From Klebsormidium nitens (lineage: Eukaryota; Streptophyta; Klebsormidiophyceae; Klebsormidiales; Klebsormidiaceae), in contig DF237314.1 in assembly GCA_000708835.1 (NCBI GenBank), forward strand, positions 1 to 64,000: a stretch of DNA of 64,000 nt, in the 5' to 3' direction. Shown piece after piece: positions 51,270 through 64,000 of this stretch; position 1 is the stretch's first letter, and each line of letters begins with the position of its first letter. Position numbers and translations under genes: made by a program. The notes below the pieces were generated by a model. It was not told the DNA's origin and did not search any database. It worked only from the letters and a program-made list of their open reading frames with translations.

Positions 51270-53864
51270 ATGGGGAACAAGCGGCAGCGCTTGGCGCGGA
51301 AGAAGTTTCGGGATGAGAACCCTGTCCCTGAAGAAGTGAAGCCTGCGGCCGCAGATGGGGAGGAGCTGAAACCAACCAATAAGAAGCTGAAACTAGAGCG
51401 GTGGAAGAAGAGGATGGAGAAAGAGAGGGCCAGGGAAGAAAAGCTAGCGGCCAAGAAGAGATCGGAAAAGCCGGTGGGGAGTTGCTGGGCGTGTGGAGAG
51501 GACGGGCACCGCTCAAGTGATTGCCCCAGCAATAACAGACACAAGGCAAGTGACTTGAACCCTCGTCGCTGTCTTGTTTGATTGGAAGAAACTGTCACAC
51601 ATTTTCATTGAGGGTGGATTTGATATGGTGGTGCAAAAATCTGCTTGACATTGCCAGCATCACTCGAGCTGGAGAGTTGGAGAGCACCACGCCTGATATG
51701 GTTTGCATCGAGTGCACAGATACTGCACACCTCTTGCTGGTAATGGTCCTGCTGAAGCACTGGTCTTGATCTACCCGCCACTGCTTGTCACTGCAGTCGT
51801 GCGTACAGCAACTGGCCACATCAGAATACCTGTCCGTACCCTTTAACGAAGCTCTGCAAATTAGGGTTTGCCCCGCTATTTTTTTTGCCATCCTTGGCCA
51901 TTGCTTTTGAATTAGTGTCGCTTGGTCGAAAGGGCGCCAGAAGGCGTCAATCTTCCACAAGCCTTTTTTTGGATTAAGAGTACTTTTCTCTATGATGGCC
52001 AATTTAAGTCGCAGTTTGCGAACGCATCTCATCGATAAGTTGGTACATTTCCAATGCCCTTCTGGACTCTTCTGCCCTCCACCCCCCCGCTTGTACGATT
52101 TTGGGGTTTCACAATAGACCATCTCTTTCTGGCAGATTTGCCTGGGGTGTCGAGGCCGGGGCCACACTCTGAAGACGTGTCCAAATGCAACAGGGGCGGA
52201 GCGAGGTTCAGAAGGGCCCTCAAAAGGGGCGACGAAGTTCTGTTACAATTGCGGGGAGGAGGGGCATAACCTGTCTGGTTGCAAAAAGCCTATCAAAGAT
52301 GGTGAGCGCTTGCGTCGTTTGGTTTCTGTTCTTGTTTCAAAGCCTGGTTCTCAAGTGCCACTTGCCAGATAGAACGTGGACGGGGGTGTCAGGCAGTGAA
52401 GATTCCAGTTTTCGAATTCCGGGGCAAGCGCCCGACATTGCCCATGCTACACAGCACTTCGTTCTGACATGGTGGAATGTTTATTGAAGGCTCCCAAGAG
52501 CGCCAATTCAGAAGTCTTCTGAACGAGTGTCGACCAATTTCTTGGGTGTCTTGGTTTTTGGGTGAGACTATTCTGCTCGCATGCTTCATGCCACATATCA
52601 AGCTCTCTGAATAGGTTCGAACTCACAGCATGGGTGCTCTGTCGTACTAGGTTTGTGAGCAAGCAAAGAGGCAGGATGCTCGCACAGCGGTTCTACTACA
52701 CTATTGGATAGGACCCAAACAAAGTCTGGTTTCTGGATTTAACAGACTTCGTCGAGAGGGCCGGGCTGCTGAATGGCGAGGGCTATTTGTCACGCCCGTG
52801 GTAACCAATAGTGGTGTGTAGGCATTTTAGCGACAGCAAGAAGCTCCGTTCCGTTTTGTTCCGTTCCGTTCCGTTCCGTTCCGTTCCGAAAATGAACTTG
52901 TGACATGAGTGCGTCTCATGCTGACTGGGTGCTTGCATGCTGCAGGGGGCACACAGTTTGCAACGTGCTTCGTGTGCAAGCAGAAGGGCCACATTAGCGC
53001 GGCCTGCCCACAGAACGAGCATGGCATCTACCCCAAGGTAAGAATCTTTCGAAAGTTGACAGGTCTACAGAAGATTATACGCACAAGTGATAGTAACCAG
53101 TTCGTCCTAGTAATCATTGGGGAAGGGCCATATAGAGCTTAGTCGACTCAGATTCTTGAAGCAACGTACATAGTTCTTCTTTCACGTCATAAGATGCTCG
53201 GTGATGCCTATTCGAAAGATGCTGTTACTTACGAGCCGTTTGTGCACTGCGGTGCTCATCACGTGTTTGTGGCCCTAGTTGTTTTCGTTCTTGGTGTTTA
53301 GCCTATTCGGTCGTCCCAATGCCTTTCTAATAAAGGTCTTCTTGTCCCATGCTTCGAATCTGTCCTAGAGCAACTGAAAAGCTCTATTCTCGTACAAACG
53401 TATCTGAGTTTCCTCTTTTGCAGGGTGGTTCGTGCAAGCACTGCCAAAGCGTCCGCCACCTTGCGAAGGACTGCCCCGAAAAAGCCCCGAAGAGTACCGT
53501 GTATGGTAGAAATACGCCAGCCCCGCCGGCGGCAGGCTTATCAGCGAAGAAAACCGTCTTTGCGAGCGGGGACGATTTAGAGGATGATTTCACGGGGCTC
53601 GAAACGCCTGCAAAAGCAATCAACTGGGGGAGCGACGACGAAGCTCGAGAAGGGGATGCGGGAGAGGACCCCGATAGCAAACGGGATGACGAGGTTGTTT
53701 TCGAAGCGCTGGGAGAGTCGAAAAATGTGACAAGGAAACGGCACAGCGTCGGGAGCGAGTCGAAAAAGAAGCGGAAGGCGTCGGAGGATGAAGATGATAG
53801 AGCGATGCCGCAGTCGGCACCGGCAAAAATGACCAAGAAAAAGGCAAAGACAGTGACGTTCTAA
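51270..53864 (+). CDS. ZCCHC9: CCHC zinc-knuckle protein, ZCCHC9-like
   Basis: Exons 51270-51545, 52136-52301, 52946-53037, 53424-53864; 324 residues. Five CX2CX4HX4C knuckles occur in a row: CWACGEDGHRSSDC (72-85), CLGCRGRGHTLKTC (94-107), CYNCGEEGHNLSGC (128-141), CFVCKQKGHISAAC (155-168) and CKHCQSVRHLAKDC (182-195). Spacing and linker sequences (YPKGGSC, after the NEHGIYPK segment) match the ZCCHC9 family, nuclear or nucleolar proteins thought to act on RNA. A basic coiled segment precedes the knuckles (RWKKRMEKERAREEKL) and the C-terminal 130 residues are acidic then Lys/Arg-rich (ESKKKRK), consistent with nuclear import. The ATG at 51270 is preferred. The first intron has a GC donor (AAG|GCAAGT). 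Confidence 0.92.
52844..52888 (+). repeat. TTCCG pentanucleotide microsatellite
   Basis: About seven to nine TTCCG units, one interrupted by TTTTG, in the second intron of the ZCCHC9-like gene, 58 bases before the next acceptor. Likely length-polymorphic. Confidence 0.93.
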
Positions 53865-54988
53865 GTACACGTATCCCGCTCTGGAACGCACATATCCTGA
53901 GAGCTGCGCATGACTGACCCGATGAATCGACTTGACGGTCCGGATCATTCCGAAACGGAAGTATAATTTCCACCATGTTTCCAAGCTCCAATTCCAAGTT
54001 GCAAGGTGCGTCTCGGAACTTCCTACATACAGATCGACGACACGGGGACCGATCACATATAGCTCGACCAAGGCATGTTAGGACGCCACCTGGCATGTAC
54101 AGATTGCTTGCTTGACAGGTGCAATCTATCAGCTAAGCTCAAGTCCAAGTAGAGTACGACATCGACATCATGCAATTCCGACTCACAGCGGCGAAGCAAG
54201 AAGCATGATCGATCTTTTCTATAAGATTGATGTTGATATTGCGTGACACATGACTGAGCTTGCCACAATAAAAGCACCCTCTACGTACGTCGTTTTATCT
54301 TCTATCATTGCAGCCGCCAACGTACACGCGCATACAAAACATGTAAGACATGGGCAATTTGATATGGGCTTGCTGCGTGGTGCGCGCATGTTGGCGTCTG
54401 CCTTTACACGCGCGATTCAACTAAGTTCCTTCATGATTCGGATATGGCATATGCAGAATTTATTCAAAGGAATGGAAGCAATCATGTACGTACTTACACA
54501 CGAAGAAATTGGAGATGAACATGGGCTCAATCAGATGCGCTGCCATGCAAGCAACTGCAGAAAACCGCGAACAGTTGTGATTTTGGTCGGTCCATCCTTG
54601 CTCCGCAGGTGCTCCGCGGGTATACCAGCGACGGCCAGGCCGCAGCAGATACGTCTCAAGTTCGCATGCAAGGGCGACCGCAGTCACGTGAATTTCAGAA
54701 GGGTTGCTTGTGTATGAAACTTCATTCGTCATCCATGCCCAGAGTCCGGTCAGTAACCTCAAGTTGCACCTGAATGTCCATTTTACCTATCTAGTCAGCA
54801 ACATAGGATAATTGAATGAAAACGGCTATTCCTCCTAGGCTATCGCAGACACACTCTACAGGACAGCGCTGCTCCTGCTCTGATCTCTACATACCGATAC
54901 CGTTGTTTGTACCTGGACTTTCGCACCTCGGTCATGCTTTCGGCTGCTCGGTTGGGCCCCCCGACCACAGCGACTCCCCTTGCGTCAG
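53865..54988. other. Spacer between convergent ZCCHC9-like and dynein genes
   Basis: No gene recognised. Contains the two 3' untranslated regions. A 155-codon frame at 54250-54717 (+) has no recognisable domain or splice partners. Confidence 0.5.
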
Positions 54989-57900
54989 CTAGTCGTCTAG
55001 CTGAGTCAGCAGCGCCACCCCCCGCTTTATCCAGTGCGCCTGCGGCCGATCCGACGGCAGCCGCACCTCCATGACGTAATTCGTCGAGTGCCCGGTGGTC
55101 GACAAGATCCCCCGCCGGTCGCTCGTCTTATAAATAGGGCACTCGTAGTGCGGGAATGACGTCATCTTGGCGATCTCCCGAGGGATCATCCAAATAACCG
55201 GGGCCTGCGTGTGCAGCTGCTTGGGCAAAGATTCCCCGAGCACGTGCCCGGTAGAGTCCCACCGGGCGCCTTCGAGGAACAGCCCGCGGCAGTAGACGCC
55301 GTCCTCGGGCCGCGCCGCGAGCGCGGCCGGGTCGTCCATGACCTGGAAGTCGAAGTCAATGACATCTGCAGGGAAAGGAAAAGAGCGAGTGTGTTACAAA
55401 CGTCAGAGTATAGCGCAGGGTTTGGTGGCAACTGCAGCAAACTAACTTCGCCGTTTGCTTTTGCTTTCAAGGGGCCCTCCAGGCAATTTATGTCTCGGGG
55501 CAACTCGGAAGAGCAGAAATTTCCATCCTGAAACAGGTCCTTGGATAGTCTATGTGCTAATACCTGCAATACCAGAGTTGGTTATTCATCCCAGTATTAG
55601 CTTGTTCATCCATACGAAACTGGAAGACTGCAGCCGTCACACTCCAAACCGCCCGCCACAGAAGAACAACGACAAAGTCGAATCACAGTCAAACAATCTC
55701 TGAATTCCAAACCAATCTCCCAAACCAGAATCCCAAAAACCCACAGACGCCTCGACTTACCGATGGGCACCTTGTACTTGCGCGCGAAGTTCTGCTTGGC
55801 GCCCGTGAGGAACGACTGCGTGAAGAAGAAGCCCGAGAGCCAGAAGACGGTCGGGGGGCCGACGTCCACCCAAGACTGGAAGAACGCCACTTTTTCCAGC
55901 AAGTCTGCCACGTAACTCGCTAAGGGTTTCCGGCTGGGGTACGACCGGGCCGCCCACATGGCCGGGATCTTGCCGTCGAAGAGGGAGTTCCCCAGGGCCT
56001 CGAGCTCGGCGGAAAGGACGATGAGGCCCTTGAGCGCTTTCTGGAGCTCCAGCAGACTGCAGAACGGAGAAATCAACGATGTTGAGACGAGGTGGGGGAG
56101 GCGAAAACTTAGGAACTTTAAAAGCTTTGTAATTTCAAACGGTCTTCTTCTTGTGCTTCGTGACTGTTTTGGAGGTTGATATTAGCGGAGTCGATTGCGT
56201 TCAAGGGTTGGTGGGCCTCAAGTGCTTTCTGGACTGCAAATTAGAGTTCATTGGGGGCGCATGGGAGATTGGCCTGGAAGGTACGGAACTGACCGTCGAG
56301 AGGTTTTGAAAGTGCATTTTCGTGTTTCAAATGTGTGCAATCGTCTTGCGCACTTCTGAACCGATCGAAGTCCCTCACTGATCAGTGAAGCGATCTTCAG
56401 CTTGGTGAGGAAAGAGCTTCCCATTAGGATGCATACAAGCAGAGCAGCGGTCTTTGAGGGTACGATTACAAGGAACGGGAACGGGAGCGAATGAGCCGCG
56501 AGTCGAGATTCCGGTCCTAGATAAACTAACATAAGGCAACAATTGGCAGGAAGCTCATGTGGAACGGCAGTTTCTCCTGCCGAATCTTGTTTTTTCTGGA
56601 GGACAACAGACAGGACGCAGAAAACGCCTTCAACCTTGCAGCCCGTTACCCCGCTTTGCGCCACGTGGCACCCGCTCACCTGGATCGCACCACCGAGAGC
56701 AGCCGGTTGTACCTCCCCAGCTCCTGGCACAGCACCGTGTTCATCGACTCCAAATAAGTTACCGGGTACTTCAACTGGGCCGCTTCGATGTCGAAGTTTC
56801 CGGGCAGCTTGCTCAGAATATCCGCCGCCAGATTCCCCAGCGTCTCCTCGCGCGTCAACCGCTTCGGCTTCGCCTCGACCTTCTTGCCCGCGGCCGCCGC
56901 GGGCGCGGCCGCGGGAACCGCCGACGCCTGCGTCAGCAGCAGGCTGTCCACCAGCAGCGTCGTCTCGTTCATGTCCTTGGTGACGTCAGCGTTGTCGTGG
57001 AAGCCGAAGACCTCGGGCCGGGGTTGAACCGGTAGTTTCTTGATAAACTCTAAATAGTCGTCATACACCCCGTCGGGGGGGGCGCGGTACAGACCGGACT
57101 CGGACAGCGCATAGTCCGACGTCAGCAGCTCCTCGCAGTAGACGTGCGCGAGCACGGTGGTGAGCGTGCGCCGGTCGTGGTCGTCGGTGACGCGGCCGCC
57201 GTAGTTGCACTCGCCGGTGAGGTAGCGGAGGGCTTTGTACGGGACCTCGTCCGGGTACTCGTCCAAAAACATCTGCAGCTGCCGGACGCTGATGCGCAGG
57301 TCCGCGTCGTTGAACTCGTACGGGATGTTCCACCCCAGCGGGCCGAACTTGCGGCGCTCCTGCAAAAGGAATGTAACGTTCGATCTTGTTTTGGGCTGCA
57401 GAGATCGGTCCCACGGGAATCAATGTATTCTTTTGAGAGCCAGTATGAACGCTGGTGGCATGAGAGGGAGGATCTGAAGCCCCATGTGGAAGAAAAGGAA
57501 GGATGCAAACATCAAAGTGATTGCATTGAAAAGCGCGAACCTGCTAAGTAGCTCGTCGACCATTTGACAGGAAGCCAAAGTTGCTTGACAAACGGGCAAT
57601 ATCGTCCACCTCGGATGTTTCTGGAGGCTTCACTTGGGTTTGGTGAAGGAAAATTTGACGAGTACTGCTTGGAAGTGGCTAACACTTTCCCTACTTTACC
57701 TGATGTCGTTGTCTCGAAGACGAGAAGTAAGAAAGACTCCTGCCGGCGGTGACTCTCAAAATCACGTACGAAAAGCGCGCCCAATCAAGTCAGTTTGCTC
57801 TCCAGGTGCATCGGATCTCCTCTGCAATACTATTGATCAGCTCTCCGAACGACTCAGGTAATTGCGCGCAAACCCAAAAACCCTTACAACTCTCCAACGG

Positions 57901-60900
57901 CACAAACTAACGGACTAAGGCACAATTTTCTTGCCTCGAGCTAGCCTTACCTGCAGGAACGCGTGGAAGAAGCACAGCCCGAAGAGCATCTTCCGCCACT
58001 CGGGCCCCTTGGCGCAACCCCCGAAGAAGCTCGGGTCCGAGATCGGGTGACTCAAATACGACCCGGTTAGGTTAGCCTTCAACCCCTTCGGCGGCTCGTT
58101 AGTCATCTTCAACCCGTTTTGCAGCACGCTGACCGGGAACGCGTCGCTGGGGTAACTCGTCAACCATAACCGGAATTCCGGGTGCGCTTTTTCCACGGTC
58201 AACTCCGTCTCGCACAGCCGCTCCAACGTGGGCATCCAGGAGACCGCCAGGTGGCAGTTCTGGAGCGCGACCCAGAAGCCAGCGCGCGCGGCCTCCGCGA
58301 GCAGCTTTGCGGCGACCGGGCCCTGGCCCTGGCCCAGCGAAACAGTCTCGATGCGCACGTTCTTGTCGCCGGCAAACTTGAGAAGTGACGACATGGGGTC
58401 GGACCCGGGGGAAAGGACGAAGATGAGCGGCGTCGCGGCCGCGGAGTCGCCGAAGCAGGTCTCGAGGTTTAGTGGCGGCGGCTCGACGAAGCGCGCGCCC
58501 AGGGTTTCGGACACGTAGCGGACGATGGCGGGGACGACCTTGTCCGCGCGCAGGCAGCGCAGGACCAGCATTTTCTGCGGGCGCGAGTTGCGCGGTTAGG
58601 ATGAGGGTTAGTAAAACGATCCAAAGGCCTTCGGTAATGCATCTCTAGGTCTGTTCGAGGGTTTGACACGAGATATTTCCGCCCTGCTCCACTCTGGCTC
58701 TGTCGACTGTTGCAACTGCGAAACTGAGAGCCTGCTCCTAAGTTATCCGACCGCCCGCGGATTGAACGGTGGAAGCTCACCAAACGGTCACGCTTGAGGT
58801 TCGACGAGAAAAAGCGGCCGGTGAGTCTAAACGATTTGCTGTCCAAGCAGCATCATTTGCTGGAATAAGTCCCAGCAAAATGCGTAGTAGCACATAACAA
58901 ACTTGCTCGAGATAAGGCAACCTCGTCGAAACCCGCTTGAAGACTCTCCTTGTGCACTTTTGCCACAGCCAAAAACAGGGCAGGTATCGTGCTGTTCTAA
59001 CCCACCTGGAACGAATTGAAGTTTTGGCCATATGGCGCCGGCAGCGCCTCCAGGTGCGGCTCCGCGCTGTCGTAGACCGCCCGCCACTTCTCGGGGGCCG
59101 CTGCCACAGCCTTTTCGAAACCCCCGAACGCCTCCAACTTCGCCAACCGGCAAATCTCGCCCCAGGCCTTCTCCTGCAGCCACGCGGCCGCGTTGCCCGC
59201 CGGCCGCGGCGGCGCCGCGTCGACCGCCAAACCCCCGGTTAACAAAAACCGCAACTCGTCTGCGTCCATCTTCCCTTCGCCGGCGAGTATTTTCACCGCC
59301 ATGAGAAAGGAGAACAGGGTCTTATCTTTCTCAAAAAGCCCGCGACAAACGTTACAGTAGACGGAGTAAGTAAAGTAGTCGTTCAGCGCCTTGAGCCGCT
59401 TGCTCAGGACCGCGCTCTTCTCGCTGTGCGCGATCGCGCGCGTGAAAAGGTCGATGAACCAGGCCAGGCTGTACTGGTACATCGGCTCGATGTTGGCCAG
59501 GTCCGCGACGCAGAAGAACAAAATGCTCGCGAGCGCGGCGACCGGCGTGTAACCCGCGCGCGCTTCGTCGATGCGCGCCTCGGTCTGCTCCGCCACCGCC
59601 TGCTTCGCCGTGATCTCGTCGGACAGGGTTTTGGACGCGGACAGAACCTGCAGGGGACGCGGTTGAGGGTATGAGGAGTTTGTCCGAGTTTTGGGTTCCA
59701 TAATCGGACCGCGAGGACCTAGAGGACCATATGAGAAGGGTTCATGAGAGGGTAAAAGAAAAGGAAATCCCTTGGAGGACCATTTGCTTCTGTTGAACAG
59801 GCGTCGACCTCGCAGCCCCATTCATTACTATGCTAATTAGGAAAGAATCTATTTGTCCTGATGACGCAGAAACTGACCGTATGGATCAAGATGTAAGCTT
59901 TTACATCGTGCCTCAGGCTGTTAGGAATATTGAGAGTCACAACTCTTCTTCGATCTTTCAAGTTTGTAGAACATGTTCATAACCGACACGTTCCAGACGT
60001 TTAAAGGTAGAATGCAGTCTCGGTTCCGTTCCGCCCACCTGGATTCCGCTCTCGTCCTCCAGGATGTTGCCGTCCCGCGAGAGCACCTGCAGGATCTTGT
60101 CCTCGATCTCCGCCAGCTGCCGCTTGTTCTCCGCGCCCTGCAGCAGCAGCGCGTTTTTCTCCTCCTCTAGTTCCGGCCGCTCGCGCGCGACCGCGATACC
60201 AAGCAGCTGGTCCAGCAAACCCTCGGGCGTGATCATGAAGTTGAGCAGCGTCACCTGGCAAAAAAAGGGTTAAGAAGATGGTTACGGCAGATAGAATGAG
60301 GGCACCGGATGCTGTGAAGACTGGTCACACCTCATACTGACTTTTTGGGCTCAAACTTCGGGCAACCCATTCTAGCAAGGGCGTAATTGAAAACTGAACG
60401 TGACAGTCTGATCTCCCGGAGTTCCCGGAAGCTCTTCTTCAGTTTCACTAGAGAAGGGGACTTTAAGAGGTTTCTCTATGTTCATTGGATGGCGCTGAGG
60501 GCGTGCTTACCTTGGTGGACAGTTCCGGCGTGTAGTGCGGGTTCCGCAGCTTGGAGGTCATGTAGAAGCGGAACTGCGGCGAGTACTCGATCGTGTTGTC
60601 GCCCAGCCGGATGCACAGCATGCCGCCCTGCTTGAACGTCTGCGAAAGAAGGGAGAATGAGTTCAGCGTCGCTGTCAATACAGAGATGGAAAAGACAAGT
60701 GCGTAAACGATCCAAGGCGAAGGATTCACAATGAGTCTTCTGCGGATAGCAATCCGGGTGGTAATAAGCACGCGACTCAGGTTTCAGAAAGAGCGTACGA
60801 AGCTTGTTTGCCAAGGTTTGGATGAAAAAAGAACCGAGAAAACCCTGACGCTAACCCCCTCCGAGATAGAAAGGAACCGGAGACATTGCCGCAAGTTGTT

Positions 60901-63884
60901 CTATCCTCCCCAGCCTGATAGGCTCAGTTGACAGGCCGAAACTTGCAATGAACTTCGCTGTAGATATTTTCTCGAACTTGACACATCACGCGGCCGCGCG
61001 CTCTTGCGCTCTTGCGCGCGCTCTCACCTGCTGCAGCAGCAGCGGCTCGAGCGCGGGGTCCAGCTCCTCGCCGACGTTCTCCAGCAGCACCGGCTTCCCG
61101 AACTGGATTGCGTTCTCTAACCGTCGCAAAAAGTCGGCGTCGCTCAGCTTAACCACCGCTAACCCGTTTTCTTTCTCCATGTTCTTCACCCACTTGTTAG
61201 CCTGACCCTGTGGGTCGATCATGAGCGGCCAGCGGCGGCTGTTGGAAACTATGAGTGCGTTGTCCGTGCTGCACTGGTCCTTGGGCAGGCCCGCCAAGTT
61301 CCACGCGCGCACCTGCGCGCGCGCATTGAAAGAGGACGGTCTACGGTTGGATCGGCTTGAACCTGTGGGGTTGTGCGATCAGGCAAGCCAGGGAGGGCTT
61401 TTGATTTGCAAGCAACGCTAATGCGAAGCTGATTTTCCAGGATCCTTTCGAGCTTGGACGACAAGATGATGATCAAGCGACAGTTAAAACCGGTCATCAA
61501 GTCTTCGTGCTCCTAGATGAAAGGCGGATTCCCCCGGAAGCATATTGGGACCTTAGCAGGAAACAGTTTGCGACGTCAAGACGAAAAACAAGTCACAACA
61601 TCATTGCTTGGAAAGTGGTGACATGGTATTAATTCTGCTGTTTCACCGGAGAGAAAATAGGAACCCCAAAGTCCATGTCACGGCCGCCCACCTTGACCGG
61701 GTCCGCCAGCACGGCCGCCAGCGTGAACTCGTCGCTACACGGGAGGCCCTTCTCGCGGCACCGGCGCGCCCAGTCGCGCGCGCACTCCTCCCGGAAGAGC
61801 GGTGTGAACGCGCCCAGGTACGCGATCACACCGGAGCTCAAGAGCACGTCCCCGGTCAGTTTGGTGTACAATTTGCCGTACGATTCCGCGCTTTTCGTCC
61901 ACCGGGCCTTTTCCCCGCCCAAACCAGAGACCAGCTGCGTCGCGCGCTCAATCTTGCGCGCGCACAGGTCCACGTCGGACTCGAGCTTCCGCTTCTTGGC
62001 GTTCTGCTCGCGCAGGTTTGCGTCCAGCGCGGCCAGCTTGTCTTCCACCTGCGATACGAAATGCAATTCTTTTGTCTCAATCCTATTAAGTCCTGCGCGT
62101 GCATAATCAAAGGTAAGAAGCGGAAATTGTGAAAGCTGTGACAAGATTGGATTGCAGGCAAACCCATTTTGACCTCAGACTCTTGCAGCTTTTTGCATCT
62201 GTGAGCGAAATTAAGCCCTTTCCCAGCCGTTCCAAACCGCCATCTGACTCCTGACTGGCAAGTCCGTATTCAAATTCGAAGACGCAAATCCGCAAGCGCC
62301 AAGCTTTCTAACCTCCAGAACCCGCGCCCATTTTGCGCCCCAGCGTTTCCGTATTGGATATCAAAGTGAAGACCGACGCACAGCATCCACAGCCAACGAT
62401 CGAACAACGGATCAAGCCGCCGCGGCCGCGATTGCGCCGCAAAACCCAAACCCCCGCGCACCTTCTGCAGTTCCGCCTGCTTCACCCGCAGCTTGGCCAT
62501 GACGTCATTGTACTCCGCCTCCGCGACCACGAGCGCGGCTTTCTTGGGCGCGACCACTTTCGCGACGCGGTCATACGCCTCCATCGCGCGGACCCAGCAG
62601 GACAGTCCGTACGCGGCGGTCGATACGGACCGGATCTTGTCCGGGGCCATGTCCGGGTTCTCGATGTACCTGATGGGTGTACGCTCGTTTAAAGGGCCAT
62701 CCGTTAAGTGAAAATCCAGAAGAAGAACAAGACAAACCTGATCTTTCTGGACTCGATGTTCAGCCTAGCCAAAGCTTAATCTAGGGAGAAGACGATTAAA
62801 GCAAAGGTTTCATGGCAACCAGTTGCAAAGGGGAGGGTCGACAACAGCACGCTTGAAATGCAGATGCAGCTCGAGAATGTTCAAACCCAGGTATATGTCG
62901 GTACAAAATTCCCAAAAGCCAAAAACCCTTCTTTCCGTTGGATGCGATGCTTCGGAGCCGACTGGTGATGGGAGTTTCCACGCGGAACAGTACCTCATGT
63001 GCGCAAAACTGCGGCAAGCCCGCCATTCGAAGTCCAACCGACTCAAGCGCGCCACGCGTCGACTCACGGGAGGATCATGGAGATCGTCTTGGACGGGATG
63101 TTGTCCTTGTCGAACTCCTTCAGGCTCTGCAGGAACCCTGCGTCGGCCAGCACCTTCTTGCTCGACTCCCAGTAATCGTCCACCATTTTCCCACTGCCCG
63201 GGTCCTTCAACCGGGTAGGCTTCACGTTCTTCATGATGCACACCGCCTCCATCACGAGCTTCACCCCGGCCGGCGGGCTCTTCATGCCCTTGAGTTCCGT
63301 GATGTCGTTCTTGCTTAGAGTGTCCAGCGCCTGCGCGCGCGCGTAAGGAAGTGTTAGCGATTCAAAAGATACGGGTGAAGTTACTCGAAGCAGAGGCAGA
63401 TAAGATTGCGTCTGCTTTTCACTGCGCTCCGCTTAGGCGTTCTTGCTACGCGCGCGCGGGGGGTCAGAGGGGTCAGAATGGACAGGAGAAAGGTCCGATA
63501 TGGATGAGATTCTTCAAGCTGTTGGTGCCGTTATTGTCTGACTGATTTGAACGACGTCAGCGCTTGAGTACCCCCTTTTGACGAGAACGAGATTGAGAGA
63601 ATAAAACCAAATTTCGTTGGAAAGACACCTCAGGACCGTTAAGATGTTCCTAGCCCTCTACAGGAAGCCTGTTGTCACAAGCAGTTGTTCTGGGATGAAC
63701 GACTGACATGCTATAGCAGACCCCTGGACTTTGATCCGTAAAACAGGGAGGCACTTACCCGCAGCGCGGCCTCAAGCTGCGGCATGGCCTCTGCGAGATC
63801 CGCTTCCGTGTCGTCCTTGATGGCCTTCGCGTCTGCTGCCTTCTTGCTCGCAATCTCTTCCTCGCCCTTCACCACCGCACGCAC
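54989..63884 (-). CDS. Axonemal (inner-arm type) dynein heavy chain, C-terminal part
   Basis: Twelve exons, the last 1400 codons; the gene continues beyond the right edge. Exons: 63884-63759, 63330-63068, 62669-62462, 62048-61692, 61312-61028, 60639-60511, 60254-60039, 59647-59006, 58574-57951, 57359-56680, 56056-55761, 55365-54989. In order: first stalk helix; microtubule-binding tip ([41 protein letters not shown]); second stalk helix; AAA5 ([47 protein letters not shown]); AAA6; and the C-terminal domain ([50 protein letters not shown]). GNILEDE with KTLSDEI and the [10 protein letters not shown] block resemble the DNAH1/3/7/12 group of single-headed inner-arm dyneins. A Pro/Ala-rich insertion ([12 protein letters not shown]) sits in the C-terminal domain. 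Confidence 0.95.
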
Positions 63885-64000
63885 CTGGAGAGAGAGTGTG
63901 TCTAGAGTTTAGCCTTGGTATCGAATTTTTGACCGACCAACGGAATATTGGACTTGAAGCGTACTTAGGTAGGAGAGGAAGGCGACATGATACTCAAATC

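Noticed and set aside
54250-54717. 155-codon frame between ZCCHC9-like and dynein genes
   Set aside because: No recognisable family, ordinary composition for non-coding DNA here, and no supporting splice sites.
56559-57035. Long + strand frames over the dynein exons
   Set aside because: They are shadows of GC-rich coding sequence on the other strand; exons and family motifs lie on the - strand.

Overview
The window is nuclear DNA of a eukaryote: every intact gene but one is split by short spliceosomal introns (GT-AG, two GC-AG). The gene set points to a flagellate-forming streptophyte (charophyte) green alga, something like Klebsormidium; the species is an inference. Plant-lineage signs are a plant-type pantothenate synthetase, an autoinhibited Ca2+-ATPase with an N-terminal calmodulin-binding segment, and a myristoylatable CDPK-like kinase. 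Next to these lie genes not expected in flowering plants: an axonemal dynein heavy chain, a Tctex1-type dynein light chain, a Popeye-like cyclic-nucleotide-binding membrane protein and a Kir-type channel.

Layout. Positions 1-14030 hold a tandem segmental duplication with a period of about 7.1-7.3 kb. Each unit carries relics of a protein-L-isoaspartate methyltransferase gene (- strand), an F-box/armadillo-repeat gene (+) and the 3' half of the Popeye-like gene (-). The left unit is dead throughout. In the right unit the F-box/ARM gene (8899-10872) is open but has lost its ancestral ATG, and the Popeye-like gene is complete, reading leftward from 18758 to 11657 in ten exons. A 0.5-kb spacer separates it from divergent pantothenate synthetase (19291-22343, six exons). 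Then come a 22-exon P2B Ca2+-ATPase (33906 to 23653), an eight-exon CDPK-like kinase (42572 to 36094), a divergent five-exon Kir-type channel (43403-47126), a four-exon DYNLT2B-like light chain (50151 to 48165), divergent from a ZCCHC9-like zinc-knuckle gene (51270-53864), and the last 1400 codons of an axonemal dynein heavy chain (12 exons, 63884 to 54989, continuing past the right edge).

Exon models were built by hand. Each junction has a donor, an acceptor and matching phase, and each complete model sums to a multiple of three. Three genes show Ca2+, K+ or cyclic-nucleotide signalling themes and two encode dynein subunits, but no operon-like coupling is implied; only the three head-to-head pairs could share promoters. 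A recurrent oddity is short tandem duplications that copy an intron's 3' splice site and the first bases of the next exon (three independent genes).
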